Assembly: GCA_036501025.1 (NCBI GenBank)
Contig: DASYBB010000106.1
Location: 15,564-79,563, forward strand
Length of the DNA: 64,000 bases
Reading direction: 5' to 3'
Source of the DNA: DASUBV01 sp036501025
GTDB lineage: Bacteria > Actinomycetota > Actinomycetes > Streptosporangiales > Streptosporangiaceae
Shown: positions 57,225 to 64,000 of the stretch, in pieces
How the letters are laid out: each line of letters opens with the position of its first letter
Position numbering within the stretch: position 1 is the first letter of the stretch
Notes under the pieces: generated by a model
Database searches by the model: none
What the model was told of the DNA's origin: nothing
What the model saw: only the letters and a program-made list of their open reading frames with translations
Translations under genes and position numbers: made by a program

Positions 57225-58737
57225 CCAAAACGGGGCCGCCCGCCCCCATGCCGTAGACGGGGTCGGCCAGCGCGGCTTCGTGCAGCGGCACGGCCTGTAC
57301 ACGCCCGAGCAGGCCGCCGCGGCGCAGGAAGTCGCGGCCCGGATCGGCGAGCTGGACCTGCGGACCGTCCGGCTGACCGTCGTCGACCAGCACGGCCAGC
57401 CGCGCAGCAAGTCACTGTCGCCCGACGTGGCCATCGCGGCCATGTCGAACGGCCTGGACTTCTCGGGCGCCATCTACAGCCTCGACACGGGCAACCAGGT
57501 CTTCGTCCCGGCCTTCGCGGCCGGCGGCGGCTTCGGGATCGAGGAGTTCACCGGGTTCCCGGACGTGGTACTGGTCCCGGACCCGGCCACGTTCCGTGTT
57601 CTTCCCTGGGCCGACAAGACGGGCTGGATGCTCTGTGACGTGTACTTCTCCAGCGGCGACCCGATGCCGCTGGACGGCCGGGGCCTGATGCGCCGGATGC
57701 TGGCCCAGACGGCGGAGGCCGGCTACGACTTCCTGGGCGGCATCGAGGTCGAGTACTACATCGTCAAGCTCGACACCGACCGCGTCACCGCGGAGAACGC
57801 CGGCTTCACGCCCGCGCCGCCCGCCGTCAGCATCTTCGAGCGCGGCTACCAGTACCTGTCCGAGGTACGCCTGGACAGCGTGGCCGGGACGCTGGAGGGA
57901 ATCCGGGACGGGCTGGCCGGCGTCGGGCTGCTGCCCCGGTCCATGGAGGACGAGTGGGGCCCGGGCCAGATGGAGTTCAGCTTCAGCCCGATCAGCGGGC
58001 TGGCCGCGGCCGACGCGGTGGTGCTGTTCCGGTCCGCGGTCAAGCAGATGTGCCAGCGGCGCGGCCTGCTCGCCACCTTCATGTGCCGGCCCGCGCTGCC
58101 GAACTTCTTCTCCTCCGGCTGGCACCTGCACGAGTCGCTGATCTCGCGCGAGGACGGGCAGAACGTGTTCGCCAGCGAGGACGAGGCGCTGTCGGCCACC
58201 GGCCGCCACTTCGTGGCCGGGCTGCTGGAGCACGCGCTGCCGATGACGGTGTTCGCCACGCCGACCGTGAACGGGTACAAGCGGTTCCGGCCGTACTCCT
58301 TCGCGCCCGACCGGGTGTGCTGGGCGGTGGAGAACCGCGGCGCGCTGATCCGCGTGCAGGGGGCGCCCGGCGACTCCAACAGCCACATCGAGAACCGGAT
58401 GGGCGAGCCGGCCGCCAACCCGTACCTGTACATGGCGGCCAACCTCGCGGCCGGGCTCGACGGCATGCGCCGCAAGCTGGAGCCCCCGGCGCCGGTCGAG
58501 GCCGACCCGTACGCGGCGGAGGCGCCGATGCTGCCTACCTCGCTGTCGCAGGCGGTCGGCGCGCTGGTCGAGGACCAGTTCTTCCGGTCCGCGTTCGGCG
58601 ATGTGCTGGTGGACTACCTGGTCCAGATGAAGCGGGCCGAGCTGGCCCGCTACGAGGCGGCCATCGCGCAGAACCCGCCGCCCGACGGCCAGGACGTCAG
58701 CGACTGGGAGATGCGGGAGTACTTCGAGTTCTACTGA
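57202..58737 (+). CDS. Glutamine-synthetase-like gamma-glutamyl ligase
   Basis: This gene encodes 511 residues from GTG 57202 (AAGGGAGACTGACC upstream). GS-family segments are GIEVEYYIVKLDTDRV holding metal-binding Glu, WGPGQMEFSFSPISGLAAAD, ATFMCRPALPNFFSSGWHLH with ESLISREDGQNVFAS (the H-x-H/E region), TVNGYKRFRPYSFAPDRVCW and the Arg-Glu site NSHIENRMGEPAANPYLYMA. The adenylylation Tyr segment of housekeeping GlnA is absent. It fits the GS-like ligases that glutamylate amines or amino compounds (PuuA, IpuC, TdnQ types). The substrate is unknown; the permease at 59095 may import it. Confidence 0.9.
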   Translation: MEGNTPPSQNGAARPHAVDGVGQRGFVQRHGLYTPEQAAAAQEVAARIGELDLRTVRLTVVDQHGQPRSKSLSPDVAIAAMSNGLDFSGAIYSLDTGNQVFVPAFAAGGGFGIEEFTGFPDVVLVPDPATFRVLPWADKTGWMLCDVYFSSGDPMPLDGRGLMRRMLAQTAEAGYDFLGGIEVEYYIVKLDTDRVTAENAGFTPAPPAVSIFERGYQYLSEVRLDSVAGTLEGIRDGLAGVGLLPRSMEDEWGPGQMEFSFSPISGLAAADAVVLFRSAVKQMCQRRGLLATFMCRPALPNFFSSGWHLHESLISREDGQNVFASEDEALSATGRHFVAGLLEHALPMTVFATPTVNGYKRFRPYSFAPDRVCWAVENRGALIRVQGAPGDSNSHIENRMGEPAANPYLYMAANLAAGLDGMRRKLEPPAPVEADPYAAEAPMLPTSLSQAVGALVEDQFFRSAFGDVLVDYLVQMKRAELARYEAAIAQNPPPDGQDVSDWEMREYFEFY

Positions 58738-58758
58738 CCCAACCGAAGGGGGGCCACG

Positions 58759-59082
58759 ATGACGGTGCAGCACATCGTCTTGTTCAGTTTCCCGCGCGAG
58801 CTCAGCGCGGACGAGGCCGGGCAGTTGCGCGCCATGGTGGCGTCCTGGCCGGACAAGATCGGCCTGATGTCCAAGTGCCGCCTCGGCACCGACCTCACCG
58901 GGGCACGGACCCGGGGGTACTCGTTCCTGCTCTACACCGAGTTCCCCGACGTGCCGACGCTCAACGAGTACCGCGCGCATCCCGTGCACGTGGAGTTCAT
59001 GGACTGGCTGGCCGGGCATCAGTGCACGCCGCTGGCCTTCGACTACTACCTGGACGGCGAGACCGTCCTGATGCCCGAGTAA
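58759..59082 (+). CDS. Dabb (stress-response alpha/beta barrel) domain protein
   Basis: This gene encodes 107 residues from an ATG with GAAGGGGGGCC upstream. VQHIVLFSFPRELSADEAGQ, RTRGYSFLLYTEFPDVPTLN then EYRAHPVHVEFMDWLAGHQC make up the dimeric ferredoxin-like barrel. Conserved His residues (HIVLF, HPVH) are in place. Relatives include olivetolic-acid cyclase and fungal/plant stress proteins, so an enzymatic role on a small organic intermediate is possible. It is co-transcribed with the ligase and permease genes. Confidence 0.88.
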   Translation: MTVQHIVLFSFPRELSADEAGQLRAMVASWPDKIGLMSKCRLGTDLTGARTRGYSFLLYTEFPDVPTLNEYRAHPVHVEFMDWLAGHQCTPLAFDYYLDGETVLMPE

Positions 59083-59094
59083 GGGAAGTCCACC

Positions 59095-60576
59095 ATGGCT
59101 GGAAAAACAAGTCCTGAACTGATCGCCGGCGCGGCCAGCGGAGAGCTCGCCCACGGCTCGCTCCGGCTCTGGGACGCCATCGCCATCTCCGTCTCGGTGC
59201 TCGCGCCGGGCATGGCGATGCTGCTCAACGTCTCGGGCGTGGCCGCCGTCGCCGGCGGCTCCACCCCGCTGGCCTTCCTGCTCGGCGGCGTCGCCTGCCT
59301 GGCCCTGGCGTTCGTGGTGATCGGCTTCACCCGGCGCATGGCCTCGGCCGGCTACGCCTACACCTACGCCAGCCGGAGCCTCGGCAAGGGCGCCGGCTTC
59401 ATGGCCGGGTGGCTCTACTTCTTCGGGATGATCTGCTTCGTCCCGATGACGATGTCGGCCGTCGGCTACCTCGCGGCGGACCTGCTGGGACTGAACCCGA
59501 AGCTGTGGATCCTGTTCTTCTTCATCGGGATGGTCCTGTTCGTCATCCTGTCCACCATCAAGGTCAAGGTGACGACCCGGGTCCAGCTCGTCATCGGCAT
59601 CGTCACCGTGGCCATCATCCTGATCGTCGACATCGTGACCACGGCCAAGGGCGGCAGCCACGGTCAGGCGCTGTCGGCGTTCACCTTCGGCCACACCAAC
59701 TCGGGCGGCTTCACCGGCGTCTTCTACGGCATCATCTTCGGGGTCACGTCCTACATCGGCTTCGAGACGGCCGCGGACTTCGGCGAGGAGACCTCCAACC
59801 CGCGCCGCTACATCCCGATCGCGGTCATCGCCGCCACCCTGTTCGCGGTGATCTTCTACCTGTGGACGACGTACTCGATCACCATCGGCTACGGCGTCAA
59901 GAACGGCGTGAAGATGGGGGCCGACCCGGTCGCCCTCAAGACCACGGCGACGACGTTCGTCGGCAGCTGGCTCGGCACGCTGGTCGAGATCGGCGGCATG
60001 TGCGCCGCGTTCATCGTGTGCGTGGCCTGCGCCACCGCCGCCGCGCGGACCCTGTTCGCGATGGGCCGCGAGGGCGTGCTGCCGAAGGCCTTCGGGCAGA
60101 CCAGCCCGCGGTTCCAGACCCCGGTGAACGCCACCATCGCGGTGACCGTGATCGCCACCCTGATGGCCCTGCTGATCGGGTACCCGCTGTCCGACAGCGC
60201 GTTCGGCCAGCCGTTCAGCAACTACTACTTCTGGGCCACCACCGGCACGCTGGTGATCATCGTGGTCTACATCATGCTGTGCCTCGGCGGCATCGTGTTC
60301 TTCTACCGCACCCGCGACACGCGGAAGTGGAACCCGGTCCTGCACGTGGCTGTCCCGCTGATCGGCGCGATCGTGTTCGGCGCGGCCCTGTACGGGTCCA
60401 TCCACCCGACCCCGCCGGGCATCTTGAAGTGGACGCCCTACGTGGCCCTGGTGTGGCTGGTCCTGGGCATCGGGACGCTGCTCTGGCTGCGCGCCAAGCG
60501 GCCGGACGCGGTCGCCCAGATCGGCTCGATCCTCGGCGAGGAGGGCGGCACGGACGCCGCGATCCTGGACACGTAA
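59095..60576 (+). CDS. APC-superfamily amino-acid/amine permease
   Basis: This gene encodes 493 residues, about 12 membrane helices. Helix 1 has the broken Gly region LAPGMAMLLNVSGVAAVAGG of APC carriers. Further segments are RRMASAGYAYTYASRSLGKG with AGFMAGWLYFFGMI, GVTSYIGFETAADFGEETSN then PRRYIPIAVIAATLFAVIFY (the GFE-E motif of the family), and CATAAARTLFAMGREGVLPK. It is a proton- or sodium-coupled importer or exchanger, and by position it should transport the substrate of the GS-like ligase. The operon ends here with a strong hairpin. Confidence 0.92.
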   Translation: MAGKTSPELIAGAASGELAHGSLRLWDAIAISVSVLAPGMAMLLNVSGVAAVAGGSTPLAFLLGGVACLALAFVVIGFTRRMASAGYAYTYASRSLGKGAGFMAGWLYFFGMICFVPMTMSAVGYLAADLLGLNPKLWILFFFIGMVLFVILSTIKVKVTTRVQLVIGIVTVAIILIVDIVTTAKGGSHGQALSAFTFGHTNSGGFTGVFYGIIFGVTSYIGFETAADFGEETSNPRRYIPIAVIAATLFAVIFYLWTTYSITIGYGVKNGVKMGADPVALKTTATTFVGSWLGTLVEIGGMCAAFIVCVACATAAARTLFAMGREGVLPKAFGQTSPRFQTPVNATIAVTVIATLMALLIGYPLSDSAFGQPFSNYYFWATTGTLVIIVVYIMLCLGGIVFFYRTRDTRKWNPVLHVAVPLIGAIVFGAALYGSIHPTPPGILKWTPYVALVWLVLGIGTLLWLRAKRPDAVAQIGSILGEEGGTDAAILDT

Positions 60577-60594
60577 CCGTCTGGGGCCAGAAGC

Positions 60595-60636
60595 ACAGCG
60601 GCCGCGGCGGACACTGGGGTCCGCCGCGGCCGCTGT
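60595..60636 (+). terminator. Perfect 18-bp hairpin after the permease gene
   Basis: ACAGCGGCCGCGGCGGAC (60595-60612) and its exact complement (60619-60636) enclose a six-base loop ACTGGG. It begins 18 bases after the permease stop. There is no T-run, as usual in actinomycetes. It is the strongest terminator seen in the window. Confidence 0.85.
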
Positions 60637-60654
60637 CTGCCTGAACCGGGACGG

Positions 60655-60680
60655 GCCTGCCGATAAAGTGATCCGGGTAC
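60655..60680 (+). promoter_or_regulatory. Weak SigB-like promoter candidate
   Basis: GCCT (60655-60658), 16 bases, GGGTAC (60675-60680) loosely fits GNNT-N16-GGGTAC, about 100 bases before the nuclease-helicase start. The match could be chance in G+C-rich DNA. Confidence 0.25.
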
Positions 60681-60779
60681 TGCGGCCCGACGGGCTTTCG
60701 CTTCCCGCACCTGGCGTGCGGCCGAACCGGACATGCCCCCACCCGCGCGATGTTGTGCGTGCTGCGTGGGAGTCGGTTC

Positions 60780-62648
60780 GTGACGTTGATTCGGCGCTCG
60801 GCGGCCGGCCTGGCCGCACTCGCCGGGCGCGGCAGCATGGCTGAGTTCATGTTGGCCGAGATGTTGCACGGTGCCGGGCTGCGGGCTTCGCCGAGCGAGG
60901 CCCGCTCGTGGGACCGCAGCATCCCGGTCCTGGCCCGCGACCTGGTCGAGGCCGGCCTGGGCGACGTCGAGGTCCTGCTCGAGCACAAGCTGCCGCTGTC
61001 CAGCCGCCGGGTCGACGCCATCCTGGCCGGCCGTCATCCAGTCACCGGCGACGCGTCGTACGTGGTGGTCGAGCTCAAGCAGTGGAGCGCCGCGGAACTC
61101 TACGAGGACGATCCGACGCTGGTGACGATCGACGGCTCGGGCCGTCACCCGCGACTGCATCCGCTGGAGCAGGTCCGCGGGTACTGCGAGTACCTGGTCG
61201 ACTTCACGTCGGCCTGGCAGGGCAGCGCCGAGAAGGTCAGCGGCGCGGCCTACCTCCACAATGCGACCGAACTGGGCGTGGCGCCGCTGCGGCGGCTGGC
61301 CGAGACCGGCCATGCCCGGCTGTTCACCGGCGAGCGGCGGGCCGAGTTCATCGACTTCCTGCGATCGCGGCTGGTCCCCGGCGTCCGGGGCGCCGAGTAC
61401 GCCGACGCGTTCCTGAGCTCGCGGGCCGCGCCCAGCCGGCAGCTGCTCTCGGTCGCCGCCGCCGAGATCCAGGACCGCGAGCAGTTCGTCCTGCTCGATC
61501 AGCAGCAGCTGGCCTACCGGCTCGTCCTGCACGCCACCCAGGCGGCGCGGGCGGGCGACTCGAAGACGGTGATCATCGTGACCGGCGGGCCGGGCAGCGG
61601 CAAGAGCGTCATCGCCCTGTCGCTGCTCGGCGAGCTGGCCCGCCAGGGCCGGACCGTCCTGCACGCGACCGGCTCGAAGTCCTTCACCCAGACACTCCGG
61701 AAGGTCGCCGGCAAAGGCTCCACGCAGGCGCAGCGCCTGTTCAAGTACTTCAACAACTTCGTCGACGCCGAGCGCAACGCCCTGGACGTGCTGATCCTGG
61801 ACGAGGCGCACCGGATCAGGGAGACGTCGGCCAGCCGGTTCACGAAGGCGGCGGCGCGGACCGGCCGACCGCAGGTCGACGAGCTGATCGCCGCGGCGCG
61901 GGTGCCGGTGTTCCTGCTGGACGAGCACCAGGTCGTGCGGCCCGGCGAGCTCGGGACCGTCGACGACATCGAGGCGCACGCCACGGGCCTCGGGCTGGCG
62001 GTGCGGAAGATCTCCCTCAACGACCAGTTCCGCTGCGGCGGGAGCGAGGTCTACCTCGACTGGGTCCAGCGGCTGCTAGGACTCATCGCCGGCGGCCCGG
62101 TGCCGTGGCCGGGCGACCCGGCGTTCCGCGTCCAGGTCGCCGACCACCCGCACGAACTGGAGGCCGTGCTCCGTTCCCAGCTGAACGCCGGATACGGGGC
62201 ACGCATGACCGCGGGATTCTGCTGGCCGTGGAGCGAGCCGCGGCCGGACGGCTCGCTGGTCCCTGACGTCGTCATCGGCGACTGGTCACGGCCATGGAAC
62301 CTGCGCAGCGAGCGCGCAGTCGGCGGGGCGCCCCCGTCGTCGCTGTGGGCGACCGATCCGGCCGGCTTCGGCCAGGTCGGATGCGTCTACACCGCGCAGG
62401 GCTTCGAGTACGACTGGAACGGGGTCATCATCGGCCCCGACCTCGTGTGGCGCGACCGCGGCTGGGTCGCGAACCGGACGGCCAGCAAGGACCCGGACTT
62501 CCGCAGCCGGACGAAGGTCACCGACCTTGAATTCGAGCGGCTCATCCGCAACGTCTACAAGGTGCTGCTGACCCGCGGGATGATCGGCACGGTCATCTGC
62601 TCGCCCGACGAGCAGACGCGCGCGATGCTCCGGTCGCTGGTCCCGTAG
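60780..62648 (+). CDS. DUF2075-type helicase with N-terminal PD-(D/E)xK-like domain
   Basis: This gene encodes 622 residues from GTG 60780; ATG 60750 would add ten residues. Residues 50-100 look like a PD-(D/E)xK nuclease core: RRVDAILAGRHPVTGDASYV followed by VVELKQWSAAELYE, with Asp and E-x-K in place. Residues 245-600 are a superfamily 1-type P-loop region (DUF2075): VIIVTGGPGSGKSVIALSLL (Walker A), NALDVLILDEAHRIRETSAS (Walker B), VFLLDEHQVVRPGE, SLNDQFRCGGSEVYLDWVQR, VYTAQGFEYDWNGVIIGPDL and NVYKVLLTRGM. Such fusions occur as stand-alone defence or repair proteins. Upstream are a terminator and a convergent SDR follows, so it is monocistronic. Confidence 0.87.
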   Translation: MTLIRRSAAGLAALAGRGSMAEFMLAEMLHGAGLRASPSEARSWDRSIPVLARDLVEAGLGDVEVLLEHKLPLSSRRVDAILAGRHPVTGDASYVVVELKQWSAAELYEDDPTLVTIDGSGRHPRLHPLEQVRGYCEYLVDFTSAWQGSAEKVSGAAYLHNATELGVAPLRRLAETGHARLFTGERRAEFIDFLRSRLVPGVRGAEYADAFLSSRAAPSRQLLSVAAAEIQDREQFVLLDQQQLAYRLVLHATQAARAGDSKTVIIVTGGPGSGKSVIALSLLGELARQGRTVLHATGSKSFTQTLRKVAGKGSTQAQRLFKYFNNFVDAERNALDVLILDEAHRIRETSASRFTKAAARTGRPQVDELIAAARVPVFLLDEHQVVRPGELGTVDDIEAHATGLGLAVRKISLNDQFRCGGSEVYLDWVQRLLGLIAGGPVPWPGDPAFRVQVADHPHELEAVLRSQLNAGYGARMTAGFCWPWSEPRPDGSLVPDVVIGDWSRPWNLRSERAVGGAPPSSLWATDPAGFGQVGCVYTAQGFEYDWNGVIIGPDLVWRDRGWVANRTASKDPDFRSRTKVTDLEFERLIRNVYKVLLTRGMIGTVICSPDEQTRAMLRSLVP

Positions 62649-62690
62649 ACGACGCGTGATCCGCGCTTGCATAGCTGAGTGGCGTGATTG

Positions 62691-63464
62691 CTAGCCGCGG
62701 GCTGCCAGCCAGTCGTCGAACTCGGCGGCCACGATGCGCTCGCCGCTCACCCCCGCGGCCTGCGGCGAGCAGAGCCAGACGACCGGTGGCCCCATGATCT
62801 CCGGCTGCAGGAGACGGGCCCGGGCGGCCTCGCTGACGCCGTCGGGAATCATGCCGGTGGCCGTGGCGCCGCCAGGGAGCAGCTGGTTGACCGCGATGCC
62901 CAGTTCGGCGAGGTCGGCAGTCATGATCAATGACAGGGCCTCGGCGCCCGCCCGGGACGGGCCGTAGGGAACGAAGCCCTGGCGGCGCATCGTGGCGTGA
63001 TTCATGCTGACGTTGACGATCCGCCCCGACGCGGAGGCGCGCAGGAGGGGGACGGCGGCCCTGGCGACCAGGAAGTAGCCGGTGAGATTGGTGTCGATCA
63101 CCGCCCGGAAGCCGGCCGGTGACACCTCCCAGAAGGGCTGCGGGTCGGTGGTGAAGCGCGGATTGACGGTGCGCATGCCGAGCCCGGCGTTGTTGACCAG
63201 GACGTCCAGGCCGCCGAGAGCTTCCGCCGCCGCCTGCACGCCGACAGCCACCTCCTGCTCGTCTCGGACGCTGAACGGAGCCGGCCGGACGCCGGCCGCG
63301 GCCCCGCCCAGGCGCTCCACGGCAGCAGCGACCCGGTCGGGCTGCCGCCCGTTGAGGGCGACCGCGGCCCCCGCGGCTGCTAGCGCCCCGGCCATGGCCA
63401 GGCCGAGGCCGTCCGTCGATCCGGTCACCAGGACGCGCACGCCCCGCACATCAGTACCCGTCAC
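62691..63464 (-). CDS. Short-chain dehydrogenase/reductase
   Basis: This gene encodes 257 residues. It reads VRVLVTGSTDGLGLAMAGAL, VLVNNAGLGMRTVNPRFTTD and RIVNVSMNHATMRRQGFVPY with GPSRAGAEALSLIMTADLAE. The catalytic Tyr is kept but the usual Lys four residues later is Arg (Y-G-P-S-R), a change also seen in some actinobacterial SDRs. The end LCSPQAAGVSGERIVAAEFD is typical of the family. The substrate is unknown. It lies 22 bases after the MFS exporter stop on the same strand and may be in its operon. Confidence 0.88.
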   Translation of the reverse strand: MTGTDVRGVRVLVTGSTDGLGLAMAGALAAAGAAVALNGRQPDRVAAAVERLGGAAAGVRPAPFSVRDEQEVAVGVQAAAEALGGLDVLVNNAGLGMRTVNPRFTTDPQPFWEVSPAGFRAVIDTNLTGYFLVARAAVPLLRASASGRIVNVSMNHATMRRQGFVPYGPSRAGAEALSLIMTADLAELGIAVNQLLPGGATATGMIPDGVSEAARARLLQPEIMGPPVVWLCSPQAAGVSGERIVAAEFDDWLAARG

Positions 63465-63486
63465 GCTCGGACCCTACCGAGCGCGT

Positions 63487-64000
63487 TCAGGAATCGATGT
63501 GCTCGGGTCGCAGGGACTCCGGGCCGCCGGGTCCCGATCCACCCGATCCCGCGCCCGCGGACTTCGTCCCATCGGTCTCGAGGACATCGGTCGACCACGC
63601 CTCCCCGATCGACTCCTCGACGCCCTCGGCCGGCGTGGGCGCCGACCAGGTCTTGAGCTCGACCTGCGGGATGAGCCATGTGGCCAGGAAGGACAGCGCC
63701 GCGATGGGAACCGCGACGATGAACACGGTCTGGATCGAGTGCGCATAGGCGTCGATGATGGCGTGATGCACGAAGGCGGGCAGGCGGTCGAGGATCGCCG
63801 GGGTGACGCCCGCGGGCGAGAAGCCGCCCGGGAGCCTGACGCCGTGCAGCCGGCTGGCCAGGTTGCCGACCAGCACGTTGGAGAAGATCGCCCCGAAGAT
63901 GGCGGTGCCGAACGACCCGCCGATCGACCGGAAGAACGTCGCCCCCGAGGTGGCCACGCCCAGCTCGCTGTGCGGGACCGCGTTCTGCACGATGATGACC
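63487..64000 (-). CDS. MFS drug exporter, DHA2 family (3' part; start beyond the window)
   Basis: The last 171 codons of a DHA2 exporter are present; the frame stays open to base 64000. VQNAVPHSELGVATSGATFF with RSIGGSFGTAIFGAIFSNVL is the conserved helix 11-12 region of EmrB/QacA proteins. A loop RLPGGFSPAGVTPAILDRLP and the final helix VFIVAVPIAALSFLATWLIP follow. The cytoplasmic tail of about 50 residues is acidic and Gly/Ser-rich. Substrate and start cannot be judged. Confidence 0.9.
   Translation of the reverse strand, partial: VIIVQNAVPHSELGVATSGATFFRSIGGSFGTAIFGAIFSNVLVGNLASRLHGVRLPGGFSPAGVTPAILDRLPAFVHHAIIDAYAHSIQTVFIVAVPIAALSFLATWLIPQVELKTWSAPTPAEGVEESIGEAWSTDVLETDGTKSAGAGSGGSGPGGPESLRPEHIDS

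Noticed and set aside
57412..60819. 1135-codon minus-strand ORF
   Set aside because: It lies opposite the ligase, Dabb and permease genes; its composition (Arg, His, Gly, Gln) is typical of an antisense frame.

Overview
This window is strongly G+C-rich, with G or C at most third codon positions and frequent GTG/TTG starts. Its gene content points to an aerobic actinomycete of the Actinomycetota: GAF-ANTAR proteins, a SigB/SigF-type sigma factor with STAS proteins, a UdgX-type uracil-DNA glycosylase, an F420-dependent TIGR03557-type oxidoreductase, an ECF42 sigma factor with DGPF proteins, and a GlnA-like ligase beside an Lrp regulator. No rRNA, CRISPR array, phage or insertion sequence was recognised. 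I could not place the genus.

Layout. (1) 1-11.6 kb: the end of guaD, small membrane and stress-type genes, a phosphoketolase/acetate kinase pair (xfp-ackA), a DHA2 drug exporter, a Rho_N-type protein, a STAS protein and several decayed genes. (2) 11.7-26 kb: a DJ-1/PfpI protein, then about 13.6 kb of glycan genes. These encode two tandem GT2 enzymes; a minus-strand operon with four-base overlaps (carbamoyltransferase, GT2-GmhB fusion, GT9, GT1, GT9); and a divergent plus-strand operon (GT4, gmhA, hldE, NDP-sugar SDR, polysaccharide pyruvyl transferase-like protein). Together they hold enzymes to make a nucleotide-activated heptose and to attach and decorate heptose-like sugars. (3) 26-35 kb: udgX, ChaB/Rho_N, a broken EEP hydrolase, a phosphate-type MFS symporter, and a PoxB plus FAD/Fe-S oxidase pair for pyruvate and probably D-lactate oxidation. 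(4) 35-49 kb: a stress-signalling block with a SigB/SigF-type sigma factor, STAS proteins, F420 and zinc-alcohol dehydrogenases, four intact and one broken GAF-ANTAR genes, a NarL-type regulator and the ruins of its sensor kinase. (5) 49-53 kb: YceI, ECF42 sigma with DGPF partner, a tRNA-Thr plus a decayed duplicate, a second DGPF protein and a SnoaL-like protein. (6) 53-60.6 kb: a coherent catabolic locus around an Lrp/AsnC regulator (class II glutamine amidotransferase, atypical SDR, cupin and aminotransferase on one side; glutamine-synthetase-like ligase, Dabb protein and amino-acid permease on the other), closed by a perfect 18-bp hairpin. (7) 60.7-64 kb: a nuclease-helicase (DUF2075-like), an SDR, and the 3' end of an MFS exporter.

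Two themes stand out. First, the heptose locus in a Gram-positive background has its 1,7-bisphosphate phosphatase fused to a glycosyltransferase and no recognisable HldD. Second, parts (1), (3) and (4) look like a SigB-controlled dormancy or stress island that is decaying. At least eight protein genes and one tRNA are broken by small frameshifts, deletions or a four-base duplication, and SigB-like GNNT-N14-16-GGGTA motifs lie before several surviving genes.
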